Positions 22,726-35,800 of a DNA stretch of 64,000 nt are shown here, piece after piece. The stretch comes from Onthophagus taurus (taxonomy: Eukaryota > Arthropoda > Insecta > Coleoptera > Scarabaeidae). The stretch spans positions 18,538,001-18,602,000 of the forward strand of contig NC_091976.1 in the NCBI RefSeq assembly GCF_036711975.1, in the 5' to 3' direction. A program made the translations under genes and the position numbers. Numbering within the stretch: position 1 is the stretch's first letter; every line of letters starts with the position of its first letter. The notes beneath the pieces were generated by a model. The model searched no databases. It worked only from the letters and a program-made list of their open reading frames with translations, and was not told the DNA's origin.

Positions 22726-23915
22726 ATGCTCCGAATGACACTTTCTACAATCAGGTTGGACAACATACAGGGCAAGGCATTCCCATGTCATCCTTACTAC
22801 TCGGATCTTATTTCCTACAATGCCGCCACCTCAGTCTTTTAGAGAGCCATGAACGTTGTCAACTCTTCAACTCTGAAAAGGGTGTACACGTTCCATGTCG
22901 CCATCCATATTCCTAAATATGTCCCTTTTCTCATCTTAATCGTCTCCGTACCGTCTCCGTATCAGTTCTAGTTCTGAGACTTAGTTTGGGTTTCGTAACC
23001 GGTGTATTTTTGTAGATCGTGGCACAACTCCCTAATGATCAGAGGACTATTTGCCCCGCTTTCATTCATGCTGACCCTGCTTTCCATAAAGCTTGACTAC
23101 CGCATTTCTAGTGGGATTGCTCAGGTTTCCAGGGTTCACTGTCTCTTCAAGCTACGTACCCCATTTGAACTCCGATATGTCTATTGTAATGATGTATAAT
23201 GTTTTTAAAGCAAAAAAATCCATGCTTTATGGGTAGTTATGAGTTGTATCGTCATGAAGTCTCAAAAATGAATATATCTTTTGACCAACTTGGGTGCGAA
23301 GTATGTTTCCAGTGTTCATCATATTATTATCTTTACAAAATCTTATAAAGCTAAATATATCTTTGGGAGAAACGACGCAGAGTCACAAGGATAACCAGAG
23401 CAGAGTTTCTTTAAGATGTAATCTTTACAAAACGCATTATTGCTTTCATTGAAAGTTTTGTTCCTGAGTCGTGTGCCGAGAAATTTTATAGCATGAGGAA
23501 TCACTCTACAGAACAGAGACAAAGAATCTATAACCATTTGGCTTGACAATTGTTGCGGCCAAAATAAAAATTGACAAATAAGCTGTAAATTTAGTAAACC
23601 TTCTAGAAAGAAATCCATACTCCGAGCGTAGAGATTCGTTGACCAATTTCATCATCAAGCGGAAAAATCTTTAAAACGTGTCAAAATAGAATCACATTAG
23701 GTTCCAAGAAATAATAAAAGCAACTTGCTGAACGTCAACATTTCATATTTTCATCAATATTTATTTTTGGTTTAAGCAAGATGGTGCATGTCCGTGGTTT
23801 GCACATCCTCATACATTTTTTAGACAAAGATTTTTCATAAAGGTGTTCCTAGATCTTAACTCGCAACTTATTTGCAATGTTTTGAAACAGTGAATTACAA
23901 GAATTAATTGATTAT
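22726..23915. other. No gene seen; possible degenerate transposon sequence
   Basis: Slightly higher GC up to about 23200, perhaps more of the adjacent LINE, then AT-rich sequence. No domain could be read on either strand. Confidence 0.35.
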
Positions 23916-24765
23916 AGTGATGGAACGGATAGTGATTTTGCAAAACGTCGGATACCGGATATTCGGCATCCCCTTCGGCAGGATATCCGGTTATCCGACA
24001 TATCTATCCGGCCATTATGGTGATAATTTCTGGTGCATTTCTTCTCTTTGCATATTTGAATAATTATTTGGATCCAAGATACAAAAAGAACTTTTTTGAT
24101 GCTGATTTAACTAACGAAGCAACTCAAAAAAGAGAATACATTAATTAATAATTGGCGACATTTCCACAAGGATCCTGCAAGAAATTAATTTTATAGCGAA
24201 TTTTGAAAGTTATCGATGAAAATTGCAACATCGAAAATTTTATCAAAACTTCAAATATTGTTTTCTCAAAAATTAAAATTTATTTTTCAAAACGGGTTGG
24301 TTCATTGAAAAGAGGACACTTTTATTGACACTTTGGGAAATTTTTATACTCATATTCCGACAACTGAATTTTATACGAATTTTTAAAACTTAATCGGCGA
24401 AAATTGCAAAATTTAAAAAAATTGTCAATTATTTCAAAAGATTATTTCTCAAGAACTAAAAGTGATTTTTCAAAACGCCTTGTTGCATTAAAAAGAGGAT
24501 ACTTTAATTAATAATTGGTGATATTTCCACAAGGATCCTCCCAGAAATTAATTTTATAGCGAATTTTGAAAATTATCGATGAAAATTGCAACATCGAAAA
24601 TTTTATCAAAACTTCAAATTAATGTTTTCTCAAAAACTAAAAGTTATTTTTCAAAACGGGTTGGTTCATTGGAAAGAGGACACTTTTATTAACACTTTGG
24701 GAACTTTTCATATCCATATTGCCAGAACTGGAGTTTATACGAATTTTTAAAACTTAATTATTTTT
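23916..24765 (+). mobile_element. hAT element copy 1 (left end plus internal satellite; right end missing)
   Basis: Starts with the terminal repeat AGTGATGGAACGGATAGTG, shared with copies at 55001-56155 and 60028-62453. Next comes a remnant of hAT transposase reading LDPRYKKNFFDADL (about 24070-24110). About two units of the 361-base dimeric satellite follow (GGATCC landmarks at 24170 and 24533). No right terminal repeat was found, so the copy is truncated. Confidence 0.72.
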
Positions 24766-25499
24766 ACTGGTATTTTATCGAACGTCTAAAATATTCAAGG
24801 GAACTTATTTACCCATTAACGATCTTATAACATATTTTTATAAAATTAGTGATATATCTTAATTATTTCACTGTTTATAATAAAAACAACAAATTCAACG
24901 AAAATTTCGTGAATAACTCAATTTAATAATTTATGTCATCGAGGATCTAATTCCTTGTCTTATCCCTTTTCGGTGTGGGTTGGATTGTGATTGGACTCAA
25001 AAGGGCAAGGGTCTGAGACGGTTACATGTATTCCACATCTGAAGTATGCATAATTCATGCTCGGTTTTGGTCGAAATCTCAAAATTCTAGAATCCCAAAA
25101 TAATTCAAAATAAAAAATTAATAAAGAAAAAATTAAATAGGGTTGGTTTCAAAATTGGGCCGTCTATTTACGTACAACAAAACACAGAAAGCACCCATTC
25201 AAATCAAATCAAAAGGAAAGTCTTGAATAACCTACATTCGATCTCCCCACATCTTTTATTCAATTTGTCTTTTATTATCAACCCTTTTAAAAAAGAACGT
25301 GCACCCAACCACCTGTTCGTTCTACTTTTCTTTTGGTTCTTTTTCGTTCTGTGTAAGGGTTTATGAAAAAATAAAGGCCAGAAAAGTTGTTGTAACTTGA
25401 TATTAAAAGAATAAAAAAAAGTTATAAGAATTTAGTTTGCATTTACTTATTTTAAGAAGCATAAATTCCCTGAAGAAATAAACAATAAACAATATTGAT
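24766..25499. other. No gene seen
   Basis: AT-rich, no recognisable feature. Confidence 0.35.
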
Positions 25500-26340
25500 A
25501 ACAAGTCGACGTGGCTCCTATAATTGAATGCGCCGCATAGGGCCGCACGATATTGTGCTGGGACGTGGGGACTGAGGCTATTTGTTTCCTATAAGATCAA
25601 AAATCGACAAGAATGCCCCCGGAAATATTTCTCCAGGCGAAATTTATTCAGCGACCGTTTCGCCTCCCGAGAGCTTTTGCTCTCGTCCCGTCCTTTCTCA
25701 TATATAAACATCTACAAAACCAAAAAAATATCAAATTATTTCCAGAAGAATTCATACCTATTTCTACATAAAATCATGGTTCGATTATTCTATATTGAGA
25801 TCAAAAACATATTCATCAATATATACAAAAAGCTTTTTGATAAACCTATTCCTTAAATAATTTTCCAAAACCATTAAACTTAACCCCAAAATATACATCA
25901 AATTAAGTTTTAACGCCCCCCTCCCTATTTAATAGTTTCCAATAAATATCCAACTAAACTGCACTCCCAAAGTAATATCGAACATTACAACCTCGTCCCC
26001 CCTTAATAAAAGGTGGTCCTTCTCGAAACGTTAAGGTGGAGGTGATGCAGCTGGGCATCTTTTAACGGGCTTGAAAACCGACCGGAAGGTGGAGAAGGAG
26101 GAAAACTTTTGCAATTATTTACAAAACGTAGCAGGTGCAACGGTTCCTCCTTCTCCTTTAGGCCTTTTCCCTCTCCATTCTAAACTCGAGAAACGTTTTC
26201 TCTTACCCCATCAGGAAAAGGGGACGAAGAAGTCCAAGAGAACTGTACGGACTCCGGCGAGCGCACCCCCGGGGAGTTGTACTGCCTCCTTGACAACCCC
26301 ATTCGCAAACAATTCTTCGGCTTTCAAAATGTGACTACAA
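25500..26340. other. GC-rich island with an open frame but no start codon
   Basis: Base composition rises sharply against the AT-rich surroundings at 25500-25700 and 26020-26335. A plus-strand frame stays open at about 26044-26334 (Lys/Pro/Ser-rich) but has no ATG and no clear splice sites. It could be an untranslated first exon, a regulatory island, or an old repeat. I cannot decide. Confidence 0.3.
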
Positions 26341-26759
26341 CATGTATGTGTGAAAAGTTTTTTAAATAATACGATTTAAAAAAATACTTAAATATAATCT
26401 TCTTAATTTAAAGTCATCTGCAACAATTGTGATTTTAAGCTTTAACCACTAATCATTCGTAATTCTTACAACCGTGAAAATGGATTTTTTGTCGTCTGCC
26501 TCAGTGTATTGACCTTAAGCGCTGAAAGCCGCAATACCTTCTTCCCTCCTTACGATCTATTAAGTCTGCCTTTGGCTGTTGCCCGGCGCATATCCATTTT
26601 CTCAAAATTGTCACGTAGTCGTATATTTTACAAATGCTTAGTGGTAGTGTTACATTTTTCTCTCGTACCAAAGATCGCAATTTAGTTTATAATGTCGGTA
26701 TTTGTTACTTTTAGTGTATTAAAGTGTGTGTAACATTGTTGTAATTATTGTGCAGTGTG

Positions 26760-27625
26760 AATAATCTAGTATTTAGCTGATACTGATGACGATGACAAAT
26801 CAGATTTGAAGGAAGCGAAAACGAAAATGACATTTTGGCCAATTCCGGATCTGGATATGAGCCGTCTGACAGCAGCTTGAGTCATGAAAGTGATGCTATT
26901 GTTGAGGACCTGAGCGTCAAAAGACTTGTACACAAACTAGACCATCGACCATAGAAAGAATTATAAGAGGAAAAAAATGGACATGCTTGGTCCACTACTC
27001 CACCAACAATGACTACTCGTACTGCAGTCCGAAACATAGTTTTGAGACGACGCAGCACAAAAGACGCAGCAATACTGGTGTCAAAGCCTTTGGAAGCATT
27101 GCAATTATGTTTCAGTGATAATTTGATTACAAAAATCGTCCAGCACACAAATTCAGAAATAATACGTAGAGAAGTTATGTATTCAAATATTACAGCTAGT
27201 AGCTAGTAGCCAACTATTTTGTTAGAAATAAAGGCTTTACTTGGTTTATTAGTTTTTTCTGCTCTTCACAACGACAACCATGTTGCCAGCACTGAATTAT
27301 TTGATACCAATCTAAGTGGTACAATTTGCTTTTTATTCATACAATGATTAGCGATCGCTCCGATCACTTATCAGTAGCGTTTTGGGTAAAGACGAGTCAG
27401 TAGAAGTTGCACCGGTTCCCGGAAGAAGGACAACATGCAGTTTATGCTCGTACACAAAAAGAAGAATGACAACCAATTATTGTACAAGATACCAGAATCC
27501 ATTTTATGGCTACAACCATGCGAAAATGTGCACTGACTGTGTGTAGTAACTTGTGGAAGAAATCGAACCAAAGTGTGACATACATTACTTACATACAGAA
27601 GTATATCCTGCATTATCAATAATCT
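26760..27625 (+). mobile_element. piggyBac transposase fossil with internal deletion
   Basis: 27009-27206 reads TAVRNIVLRRRSTKDAAILV and LCFSDNLITKIVQHTNSEI, typical of the piggyBac N-terminal half. 27220-27300 reads ALLGLLVFSALHNDNHVAS...ELFD. 27425-27540 reads CSLCSYTKRRMTTNYCTRYQ and AKMCTDC, matching the C-terminal cysteine-rich domain. The central catalytic part between them is missing and stops are present. No terminal repeats or TTAA ends could be fixed. Confidence 0.75.
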
Positions 27626-27640
27626 AAAACTTATTTATGT

Positions 27641-28009
27641 ACATATAATAAATTGAAGTAAAACTTTGAAAAGAAAAATGCATATAAAATATTTTCTCAG
27701 TTTTACATAACACATTTTAACCATTTATTATGTTTTTCCTGTCAAAACTGATGTATATTAGATATAAAGGTGTATTACTTTACTGTCTTGTCATTAAAAC
27801 CCAAGCAATAATAAAAATAAAAATAGTCGTAGTAATTACTTATGGTTAGTATTAGTGTTAGCATTACGAATGGTTAGTGTTTAAAGGTTAAGCAACTAAA
27901 AACTTTGAATATGGCACGATACTTATCGCGGTACATATTCACATCCTCAAGTCCATACAGTGGTTGGTCCAGAAAACTGTTTGTAAGAAAAAAAGAATGA
28001 AAGAGGAAA
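27641..28009. other. No gene seen
   Basis: AT-rich, no recognisable feature. Confidence 0.35.
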
Positions 28010-28310
28010 AAAAATGGGGGAAGACCGCAACTCCCCGAGGCCTCGTCCCGGCAAAATTACATTCTTCCCGAGCCCCCACCTGACGTTCCCGCGGGGGGCA
28101 CCTCCGGGTAAGGCGGTAGGTGGGTTAAAACTCGACGGTCGTCCCCCGCTACCGGACCGGAGGGTTTCCGGGAATTTTACAGTGTATGTATGTATATATT
28201 CAGCAGGATACTACGCTGACATTTTCATTTAATAATGTACGGTCCAAAAACGTAAGCGTGCGATTCCCGCTACCGTGTTATGTGTTGTCCCTGGGAAGAA
28301 TTTTTTAAAA
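28010..28310. other. Second GC-rich island
   Basis: 28014-28170 is strongly GC-rich (CCCGCGGGGGGCACC, CCGGACCGGAGGGTTTCCGG) in an AT-rich region. A frame from an ATG at 28014 encodes a Pro/Gly/Arg-rich 72-aa peptide with no family, which I do not accept as a gene. It resembles the island at 25500-26340 in composition. Confidence 0.3.
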
Positions 28311-28959
28311 TGTCCATCGATATTTTATGTTAACATTATTTTTTATTATTAAGAAGGAATTTTGTAAATGATGAAATTAAACAAGGTTTTGTTTCAATTC
28401 TTTTTCTGCTAAAATATGCTCATTAACACATTCTGAAATTTGTAGGTATAAATAATCACTTGATGTATGTAATACATTCACATCATTCCGTTCTAGATAA
28501 CGCCTCAGTCATTGGATCAAAATTCAATATTCATAATCATTCCAAATTGGATTGATTTTCTGTCAGCAATTGCAATATTTATTTCCAATTCCGACATTTT
28601 CTGTGGCAACTAATTAATTTTTCCGCAATCCAACTAAGTTTCTCTTCCTATCACATCACAAGCATTGTTTATGCTTCTTTGAGCATGCTCTATATTAATT
28701 ACGAATATCGCCACGAGACATCATTCTCACCTGCGAGAAATATTTCTTTGAAGATTTTCGAGTGATAATAATTCAAAGTTGAGACAGATCCTTGCGTTAT
28801 CCCACAAGAATCATTCTAGGCATGGAATTGTAATGCTTATGTATGACTCAGACTCTGTATGTACAATTCCAACATTAATCTATCAAGGAAACACCTTTAG
28901 CACAGCTGCTGATAAGGCTGCAGGTTTCTAATTGGGAAGATCAAAAATCTTAGATCTTT

Positions 28960-29640
28960 AAATTATATTCACCTCCAAATTTAACATCTGCATGAATCTG
29001 GGATACTTTCCTAACATCTCGAAAGAAGCTGAAATATTAATGTTTAGGAAACCTGACAAAAATAAACGAGAAATTGAAAAATAGGTCTACTACTAGTCTG
29101 CCTTCTACCATGGCCAAACTTTTTGAGAAACAGATTTTTGAATGCTTACGATCCAAAATCACAGTTATAAATAGCAGTCAATATGAGTTTAAAATTGGCC
29201 ATTCAACAGTACATCAACTCAAAAGAGTGGCAGAAATAATTAAGCGAGGATATAAAACGAAAGAGTACACAACAGTTGCCTTTATTGGGGTTGAACTTGA
29301 TTATTATCTGCACTGTCCAAAACCTAAAAGAGATACTAATTATTGTGAATTAGGAATTTCAAGGATGGAGTTCCCCATGGCAGAATCCTCTCGCCGTTAC
29401 TGTTTAATATCTATATCTTATTTGCAGATGACATGGGTACAATAACCCAAAATGAAATTCTAGAAAAATTCATTCAAAATCTCCTAAACTCGGTTAATGA
29501 GATTCATAAATCATCTAATAAACGTGAGATCTAAATATTTACTTTTAGGAAAGTTAAAGATCATTAACAGAAAATCGAAATTGCAGATCTAATGAGCAAT
29601 ATTACTAGCAATATTACTACTATAAATCGTTAATAAAACC
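28960..29640 (+). mobile_element. Jockey-type LINE fossil carrying a hAT-like patch
   Basis: 29000-29300 reads NLGYFPNISKEAEILMF, a KPDKNKREIE segment, STMAKLFEKQIFECL, SSQYEFKIGHSTVHQLKR and TTVAFI, the usual approach to the Jockey RT palm. 29360-29450 in another frame reads KDGVPHGRILSPLLFNIYI. Between them (about 29286-29350), instead of the expected FDRVW region, the DNA matches the C-terminal hAT segment at about 62328-62392. The copy is dead. Confidence 0.7.
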
Positions 29641-29889
29641 TGTAATAGCCTATACATACCCAGTTTGGAGCACAACTACATAAGCCTCCGTAGTTGTTTC
29701 GTGATTATTGTGTAATTAATTTCAATTTGTTATATTGGATAAAGGATGACCTTTATTACTCCCATATTTTTGACTTTATCTCAGTGGATGAATCTTGCTC
29801 TTCATTAACCCATTTGCATCATGAGCTTGTTTTTATGAGACGGTCGCATGCTCGCGGAATCAGTTAGCTTTGGTGAACATTTGAAGAAC

Positions 29890-30370
29890 TTCTTCTTCTT
29901 CTTCTCCTGATCTTTATGCCTGATGTCGTCGGATAAATCTTTTTCCTATTCCTCCATCCACCTCTTCCACTCCCTCCGGTTCCTGGCTAATTCCGTTATA
30001 TCTTCTAGAGCCTTCCCTTTTTTCTTCCCAACTTCTGCTATTCTTTCCAGGTATTACTTCTTCCTAGGTCTTCCCCTCTTTTTCTTATCCTTATTTTGTT
30101 ATCCTATTTATCCTATTATCCTATTTGAAGCAAAGATTCAAATGTTCCATTCTAATTATGTGGGCGTACCAGTTTAGTTGCTTTCTCTCTATTTTGCTGA
30201 TTATGTCCTCTTGATCTACAACCAGTCTTATTTCCTCATTCTTTATCCTATCCCACTTCATCTTCCCCACTATTTTCCTTAAAAATTTCATTTCCATTGC
30301 TGTGATCTTTCCTTCTTGTTTATCTTGGAGTGGCCATGATTAACTGGCACATGTTAATACATATTTGAAG
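29890..30370 (-). mobile_element. LINE 3'-end fragment, minus strand
   Basis: The minus strand from about 30350 reads SWPLQDKQEGKITAMEMKFL, WDRIKNEEIR and KIERKQLNWYAHIIRM, the standard ORF2 C-terminal region of RTE-like LINEs. It then breaks up into a GAAGAA-rich end at 29890. Confidence 0.68.
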
Positions 30371-31895
30371 AACTAGATGGCTTAATTATTAGTATAATAG
30401 GTATTGGCTTCTAAGGTGGAACTGCAAAGTTTGCATTCACGAAGATTATTTGATCTATTTTAATAATATTGAAAGTAATTTTTAGCCGAACACAAGCTGT
30501 TATCCATTCAGCTGATTGTAATTGCTACACTTATACTTGTTATTGTTAACAGATTTGGTCGCTGGTTTGCTAGCGTTATAACAACGGTATCATTGCAAGC
30601 ACATGTGCTTCTATAACTTCTGCCGTTCGTACACTTAGCCTGATTCTAGGACTCTTCAACATATATTCCATTTAATTATTAAACGTTTCATCTCTCCAAT
30701 ACTTTGGAAAGTTGATAGAATACATTTTGATTCTTAAAAAGACAAGAGGTCTACTTGGCAGCTCTATTGAAATTGATATAAATAACTTTGATCAACTCTT
30801 CCAACATATTGATAATCATTAATCATAAAATTAACAATTAAGTCCTATTTTAAAGATCACACAATTTTTTGTTTGTTAAACCCTTTTCGGGACACAGTTA
30901 TGTTTTAACAGTTCCACAACAGTTTATCATATTCTCACAAATATTATATGATAATGGCCTAAGGTACCAGTTACCTTTTCAGCAAAATGGTTTAACCATC
31001 ATCACAATATTACACAATGTCGTCAGAGCTTTATCAAGATCTGTTATTTGTATTAATGTTTTACTATAAATTATAGTCTTAAAAGTAATCGATTCATACG
31101 AATTTTCCAATTATTATTAGTGGTTTTATTTTGATCGAAGTTGCCATTTAATTGTTTTCAAATAATTCTGTTGGCAACAATGTAATATTTGTAACGCCAA
31201 CGCTTGTTAGGGGATTCCCAGTTAGTTTGTTAAACGTTAGAGGATTTAAAGAATATATTTCTTCTCCCAGCTCTTATACAATTCTTTGTATTACAAACTC
31301 ATAGATTCTTGTATTCAAAGCATCAACAATCGCTGTGTTTTTGTTGTATTTCAATCAATGTTTTTGTTGAAGAACAATTATACTAGAATGCTTGAAGAGC
31401 ACTATAATGACGATTTTGACTATTCTATTAACATCTTGTACTTCTGATAGAAGCTATTCAAATTTACGCAGATTAAAAACATTTTTAAGAACAACCATAA
31501 CGCAGATTAGGTTAAACGACTGCATTATATACTAAATAATAGCTTAAAAATCTTAGCAAATGTTACTTCTCATATTATTTAATTGAATTAAGCGTTATTT
31601 ATTAAACATGCAATATTCTTTTTTAACAAAATACATCACATAGTTGTGATCTCATCTCTAGACAAGCAGAAATAATAATAATTAAATGTTATTTTACAAT
31701 TACATAAGGATAAAAAGTTAATCTAGGTATTCTAAGTTACAAAAGAAATCTTTAAAACTTCATCACTTTATTTAACAATTATCTTCATAAACCTTCGTTT
31801 TCTCTAGTGATATTTTCTTCTAACACTAACATACAAACATTTTTAGTTGGTTCAAATAATACATATTTAATATAAAGTAACTTTTATTTTAAAAA
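30371..31895. other. No gene seen
   Basis: AT-rich sequence downstream of the minus-strand gene at 31896. No exon, RNA gene or transposon domain recognised. Confidence 0.4.
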
Positions 31896-32619
31896 TTATT
31901 TTGTTGCTAAACATTCACATAACTTTGTAAAGAATACTTTACAACATTTATTAGTCTCTAAAATCTGTAATAATTCATTTTTAACATTAACATTTTTTAA
32001 ATTATCCAGATCACAATCTAAAAAAGATAAATCACATAATTTTTCATGAAAATTTATTAAAAATAACTCACCAATAATCATTTCAGTTCGTGTATCTACA
32101 ACAATTTTAATAAATTCTTTTTTCTTGTCTAAAAGTACTAATTTTGCAGTAAATGAATTCTCTTTAACATGAACAAGAACGAAATCAATATTCAAATGTT
32201 TAATATCGGAAATAATTGCTTTTAATATATTTAATTGTAATTGTACAGATGGAAACTCTGAAATGTTAAAAGTAAACAATCATATAAAAAAGTTAAAATA
32301 AGAAACTACCTTTTTGATATTTAATTTTTTTCTCAACAATTTCTTTCTCTTCTTCATCGCATTTCGCTAAATCTTGATGCAACTTTTCTTTAAGTAAAAG
32401 TAACCCCTTTTTCTTCGTTCTTAGCTTAATTAATTGATGCATTTTCGCGGTGTTATTTAAATTAAAATCTAACAACAAAGAAATAATGTTTAAAAGGAAC
32501 AAGAATGTTAAAAAAAAATTCTAACCATTTACAAACCCCAAATTTTTTAGGTTTTGTCTTTCTAACTCTGAATGCAGCGCAATAAAATTCTTTCTTTCAT
32601 CATTTATGAACTCAATCAT
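31896..32619 (-). CDS. 204-aa coiled-coil protein, possible Spc24/Spc25-like kinetochore protein
   Basis: Exons 32619-32526, 32468-32310 and 32257-31896 (phase 1, GT-AG) give 204 residues. The first 85 residues are charged and helical (MIEFINDERKNF..., then LRTKKKGLLLLKEKLHQ and EEEKEIVEKK), consistent with a coiled coil. The remainder alternates hydrophobic residues like a small alpha/beta domain. Length and layout fit the Spc24/Spc25 class or another RWD-domain kinetochore subunit, but no diagnostic motif is visible, so this is a guess. Upstream (about 32659-32705) are GAGGTTAG and TTGACAGTTGACGT words like those near other gene starts here. It lies 255 bases downstream of the CLASRP stop on the same strand. 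Confidence 0.7.
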
Positions 32620-32873
32620 ACTTAAAAACACTTTTAAAATTGTAAAATTCAATTTGTTATTTGAGGTTAGAATTCACTTGACAGTTGACGTTAAATTCGT
32701 TGGAAAGCATTTTGAATTTACAGATTCCTGTAATACAAAACATTATTTTTAACAACATACTGAAACAACCTCATTTTAATATACCAATACATATATTTAA
32801 TTAATACAATGTAATTGTTACAACATAAATCTGAAAGCAATATAACCTCAAAATAATTAATAGGATTCACAAT

Positions 32874-35800
32874 TTAATAATCAACCAATGATCGCCCATG
32901 ATCCCTATTTTTATAACTTTCTCGCCTTGAATCATAATCATCACGCTTTCTATAAGCTTTATCACGATCGTTATCGCTTTTATACGATTTAGAATCTTCG
33001 TAACGAGAAGATTTTTCACTGCGATGATCACGATCACGATCTCTCTTCGTATCGTATTTTTTGGAGTCTTTAAAATCTCTCGAATCTCTACTTTTTCTAT
33101 CACGACTTGGACTATTCGACTTACTTCTTTTGTATTCAACGGTTGGAAGTGGACTTTTTGATTTCCGGTCGTTATCAGACGAAGAAGTCGAGTTACTATC
33201 ATAAGCGTGACGTCTTTCTCTTTGTCTAAAAATATGAAAATTGTTAAATCAAAAATTTTTTAAACAATTATGATTACCTTCTTCTAAGTTTAATAGCCAT
33301 TTCTCTCAATTCATCTTCTCGATTTTGTTGTTCTTGTTTTTCTCGTTCAGTCTTTAATTGTTCAGCTATTTTATCAGCTTTGACTACAAAAAGAGATTGT
33401 GTTAAATTAAGATGGTTTTTGGTCAAGGTTTATAGAACATAAGGTTACCTCATTCCCTATGCCTCTGTAGTATCGATTATTACCCCGCAAATTGACGTCA
33501 CTGGTTCGATACAGTCAGAATAAAAGATAGATACGTACCTATACTGTGGTACAGTCTATATAAAATATTTAAACCTCGCATCGTGTTGTCCTTGTTTATA
33601 GATATATCTATAAACAAGGACATTGTTGTTCATAGAACCAGCTACGTCACTGACCCACCTTGCCTCTCAGAGGAGGAGAATCGGTATTGGGTAACCTTAT
33701 GTTCTATAGACCTTGGTTTTTGGTTATATTTATATTTACATTGTTTATTCAACAAAGCTTGTCTTTTTCTTCTAAGCCGCTCTTGGAGGCTTAAATTTGT
33801 AGGAGTTTTCTGAAATTAAGCTTATGTCTATAAAACTTAGAAAGAAAATTAATTATAAATGTCAATTTTGGGGTTACACGAAATTTTTGATGAATATTTA
33901 AGAAACTAAAAGAATTTTAATTTAAGAAATTTATTGCAAGATTAAAAATATTTTAAACTAAGTATAAACGTATTCATGATTTTATTGTTCATGATTTCCT
34001 ACGTTGAGATTGATACTGTTTCTTTGACTATGAAAAATTTTGCCAGCAAGTCCTACCCTCAACGTACTCGAAGACATTACTGCATTATATGCACCTCAAA
34101 ACCAAACTCACTCGACTAGGGCAGACAACCCCTACAAAAAATCTTGGTCCTCCAAGTATGGGTGTTGGGCTAGACTAACTCCTGAGTTCCATAAACATCT
34201 GATAAGTTGTTGATCCCAATACCACATTGATTATATTGAACCAACATTCCAAAATGAAAGCTTGCAGGATAAAACGAGGTACCAATGGTGACACCGACCG
34301 CTTACTTGTGGCAAAAATCCTATTTCCATATAGATACCATAAGGTGGCCAAAGAGAGCAAAGAAGGAAAGGGAAACTTGAAACATCAACAGGAGAAGAAA
34401 AACAAACTGTATCTATTACAAGAACAAAGTAATCAACTCTACCAAAGAAGATAAAAACCTAACTTGAACTAAAACCCATAAGCAACGATGTGGAAATAGA
34501 ATACAATAATAGAAGCGTTCCACAAAGTAGCTCCAGAGGCTTTAGGTAAACTGGAAATTAGAAAAAGAAAAATACATCGCCAAGAATGGCTTCAGCCAGA
34601 TTTCAGAAATGGCTCTTAAAGAAAAGAAATAAAACTGGACAGGAAGAAAATGCCGAGGAATAGAAACTTTAATTGGTGATGTAAAATCAACAGAAGCATG
34701 GAGATGCGTCAAACGACTCAATTCGAACCATACAGTTTTATCTAACGACTTCATCAACCTGAAGCAATGATACCATCACTACGAGAATCAAGGAATAACG
34801 AGAATTGAGATTGCTAAGAACAGGAAAGTCACAATATTGGAAGAAGTTAGAAAGGGAATACAAAAAATGAAGAATGAACGACCAATAGGACCAGGGATTG
34901 AATGGAACTGATTTTATACATAATTACAACATTTATGAAAGGTGGTCCAAAATGTTATAGAGGTTTGAGCATATTAAGCACCCCGAGTCGTTTGTTTGGA
35001 AGAAACCTGCAAGAAAAGTACCAGAATAAACGAAGACCGGACTGGATTCATGCCAGGTAGATCTTCTACGGACAACTTCATCATGCAACAACTATAGGAG
35101 AAAGTAATAAAGATAAGACAAGAAGCACATCTAGGATTTATCGATTTGGAGAAAGCATCTGACTCCATTCCTAGGTGCAAACTATAACAAGTTTTAACAA
35201 CTACTCAAACAAAACTCTCATTTAATAACCATCTATACACAAACAATGTAGCCTATGTCAAATCGGAAAAAAATTGTCTAAGGTATAGTTTAGTCATGAT
35301 TTCAGTTCAACATTTATATGTATGTTGAAATGGCTCTAAAAGATTGAAAAAGACGATGTGGAGATACGTGAGTTCCTATCAATAACGAAACCTTGTTCTC
35401 TATGAACTTCGTTGACGACCAGTGGTTGTCGTCCAGGACGTGTATGACTTGGAGTTCATGATTACATGGTTATACTCAACTGAAAGTTAATCGAACCGAC
35501 ACAAGAAAAGAATAGAGCAATCCTTCATAGAATCAGTACTGTACTATGGAAATGAGGTACGCACTAAATGGATTACCTCAGAAGAAGTGCTCGAGTATCA
35601 AAATTGGGTCGAGTTAGAAATGATGAGATAAAAAATAGAATAGATGGGAAAATAACAGTGCTTGACAGAATAAAAAGGAAGGATTTAATTTGGTTTGGTC
35701 ACATAATGAGGATGTTAGAGGATAGATGGCCAAAAAGATGTTTAAGTGAACTCCACCAGGCAAAAGAGGGAAATCACGGCAATCGTGAAGTGGTGATATA

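Noticed and set aside
22519-22916. Plus-strand Ser/Leu/His-rich frames
   Set aside because: They are the antisense of a LINE ORF2 C-terminus read clearly on the minus strand.
26783-26812. CTGATGA as a second hammerhead ribozyme
   Set aside because: No GAAA core or pairing arms follow; the bases lie in the acidic N-terminal coding part of the piggyBac fossil.
28014-28232. ATG-started GC-rich frame of 72 codons
   Set aside because: Low-complexity Pro/Gly/Arg peptide, no splice or promoter signals and no recognisable family; explained by composition.
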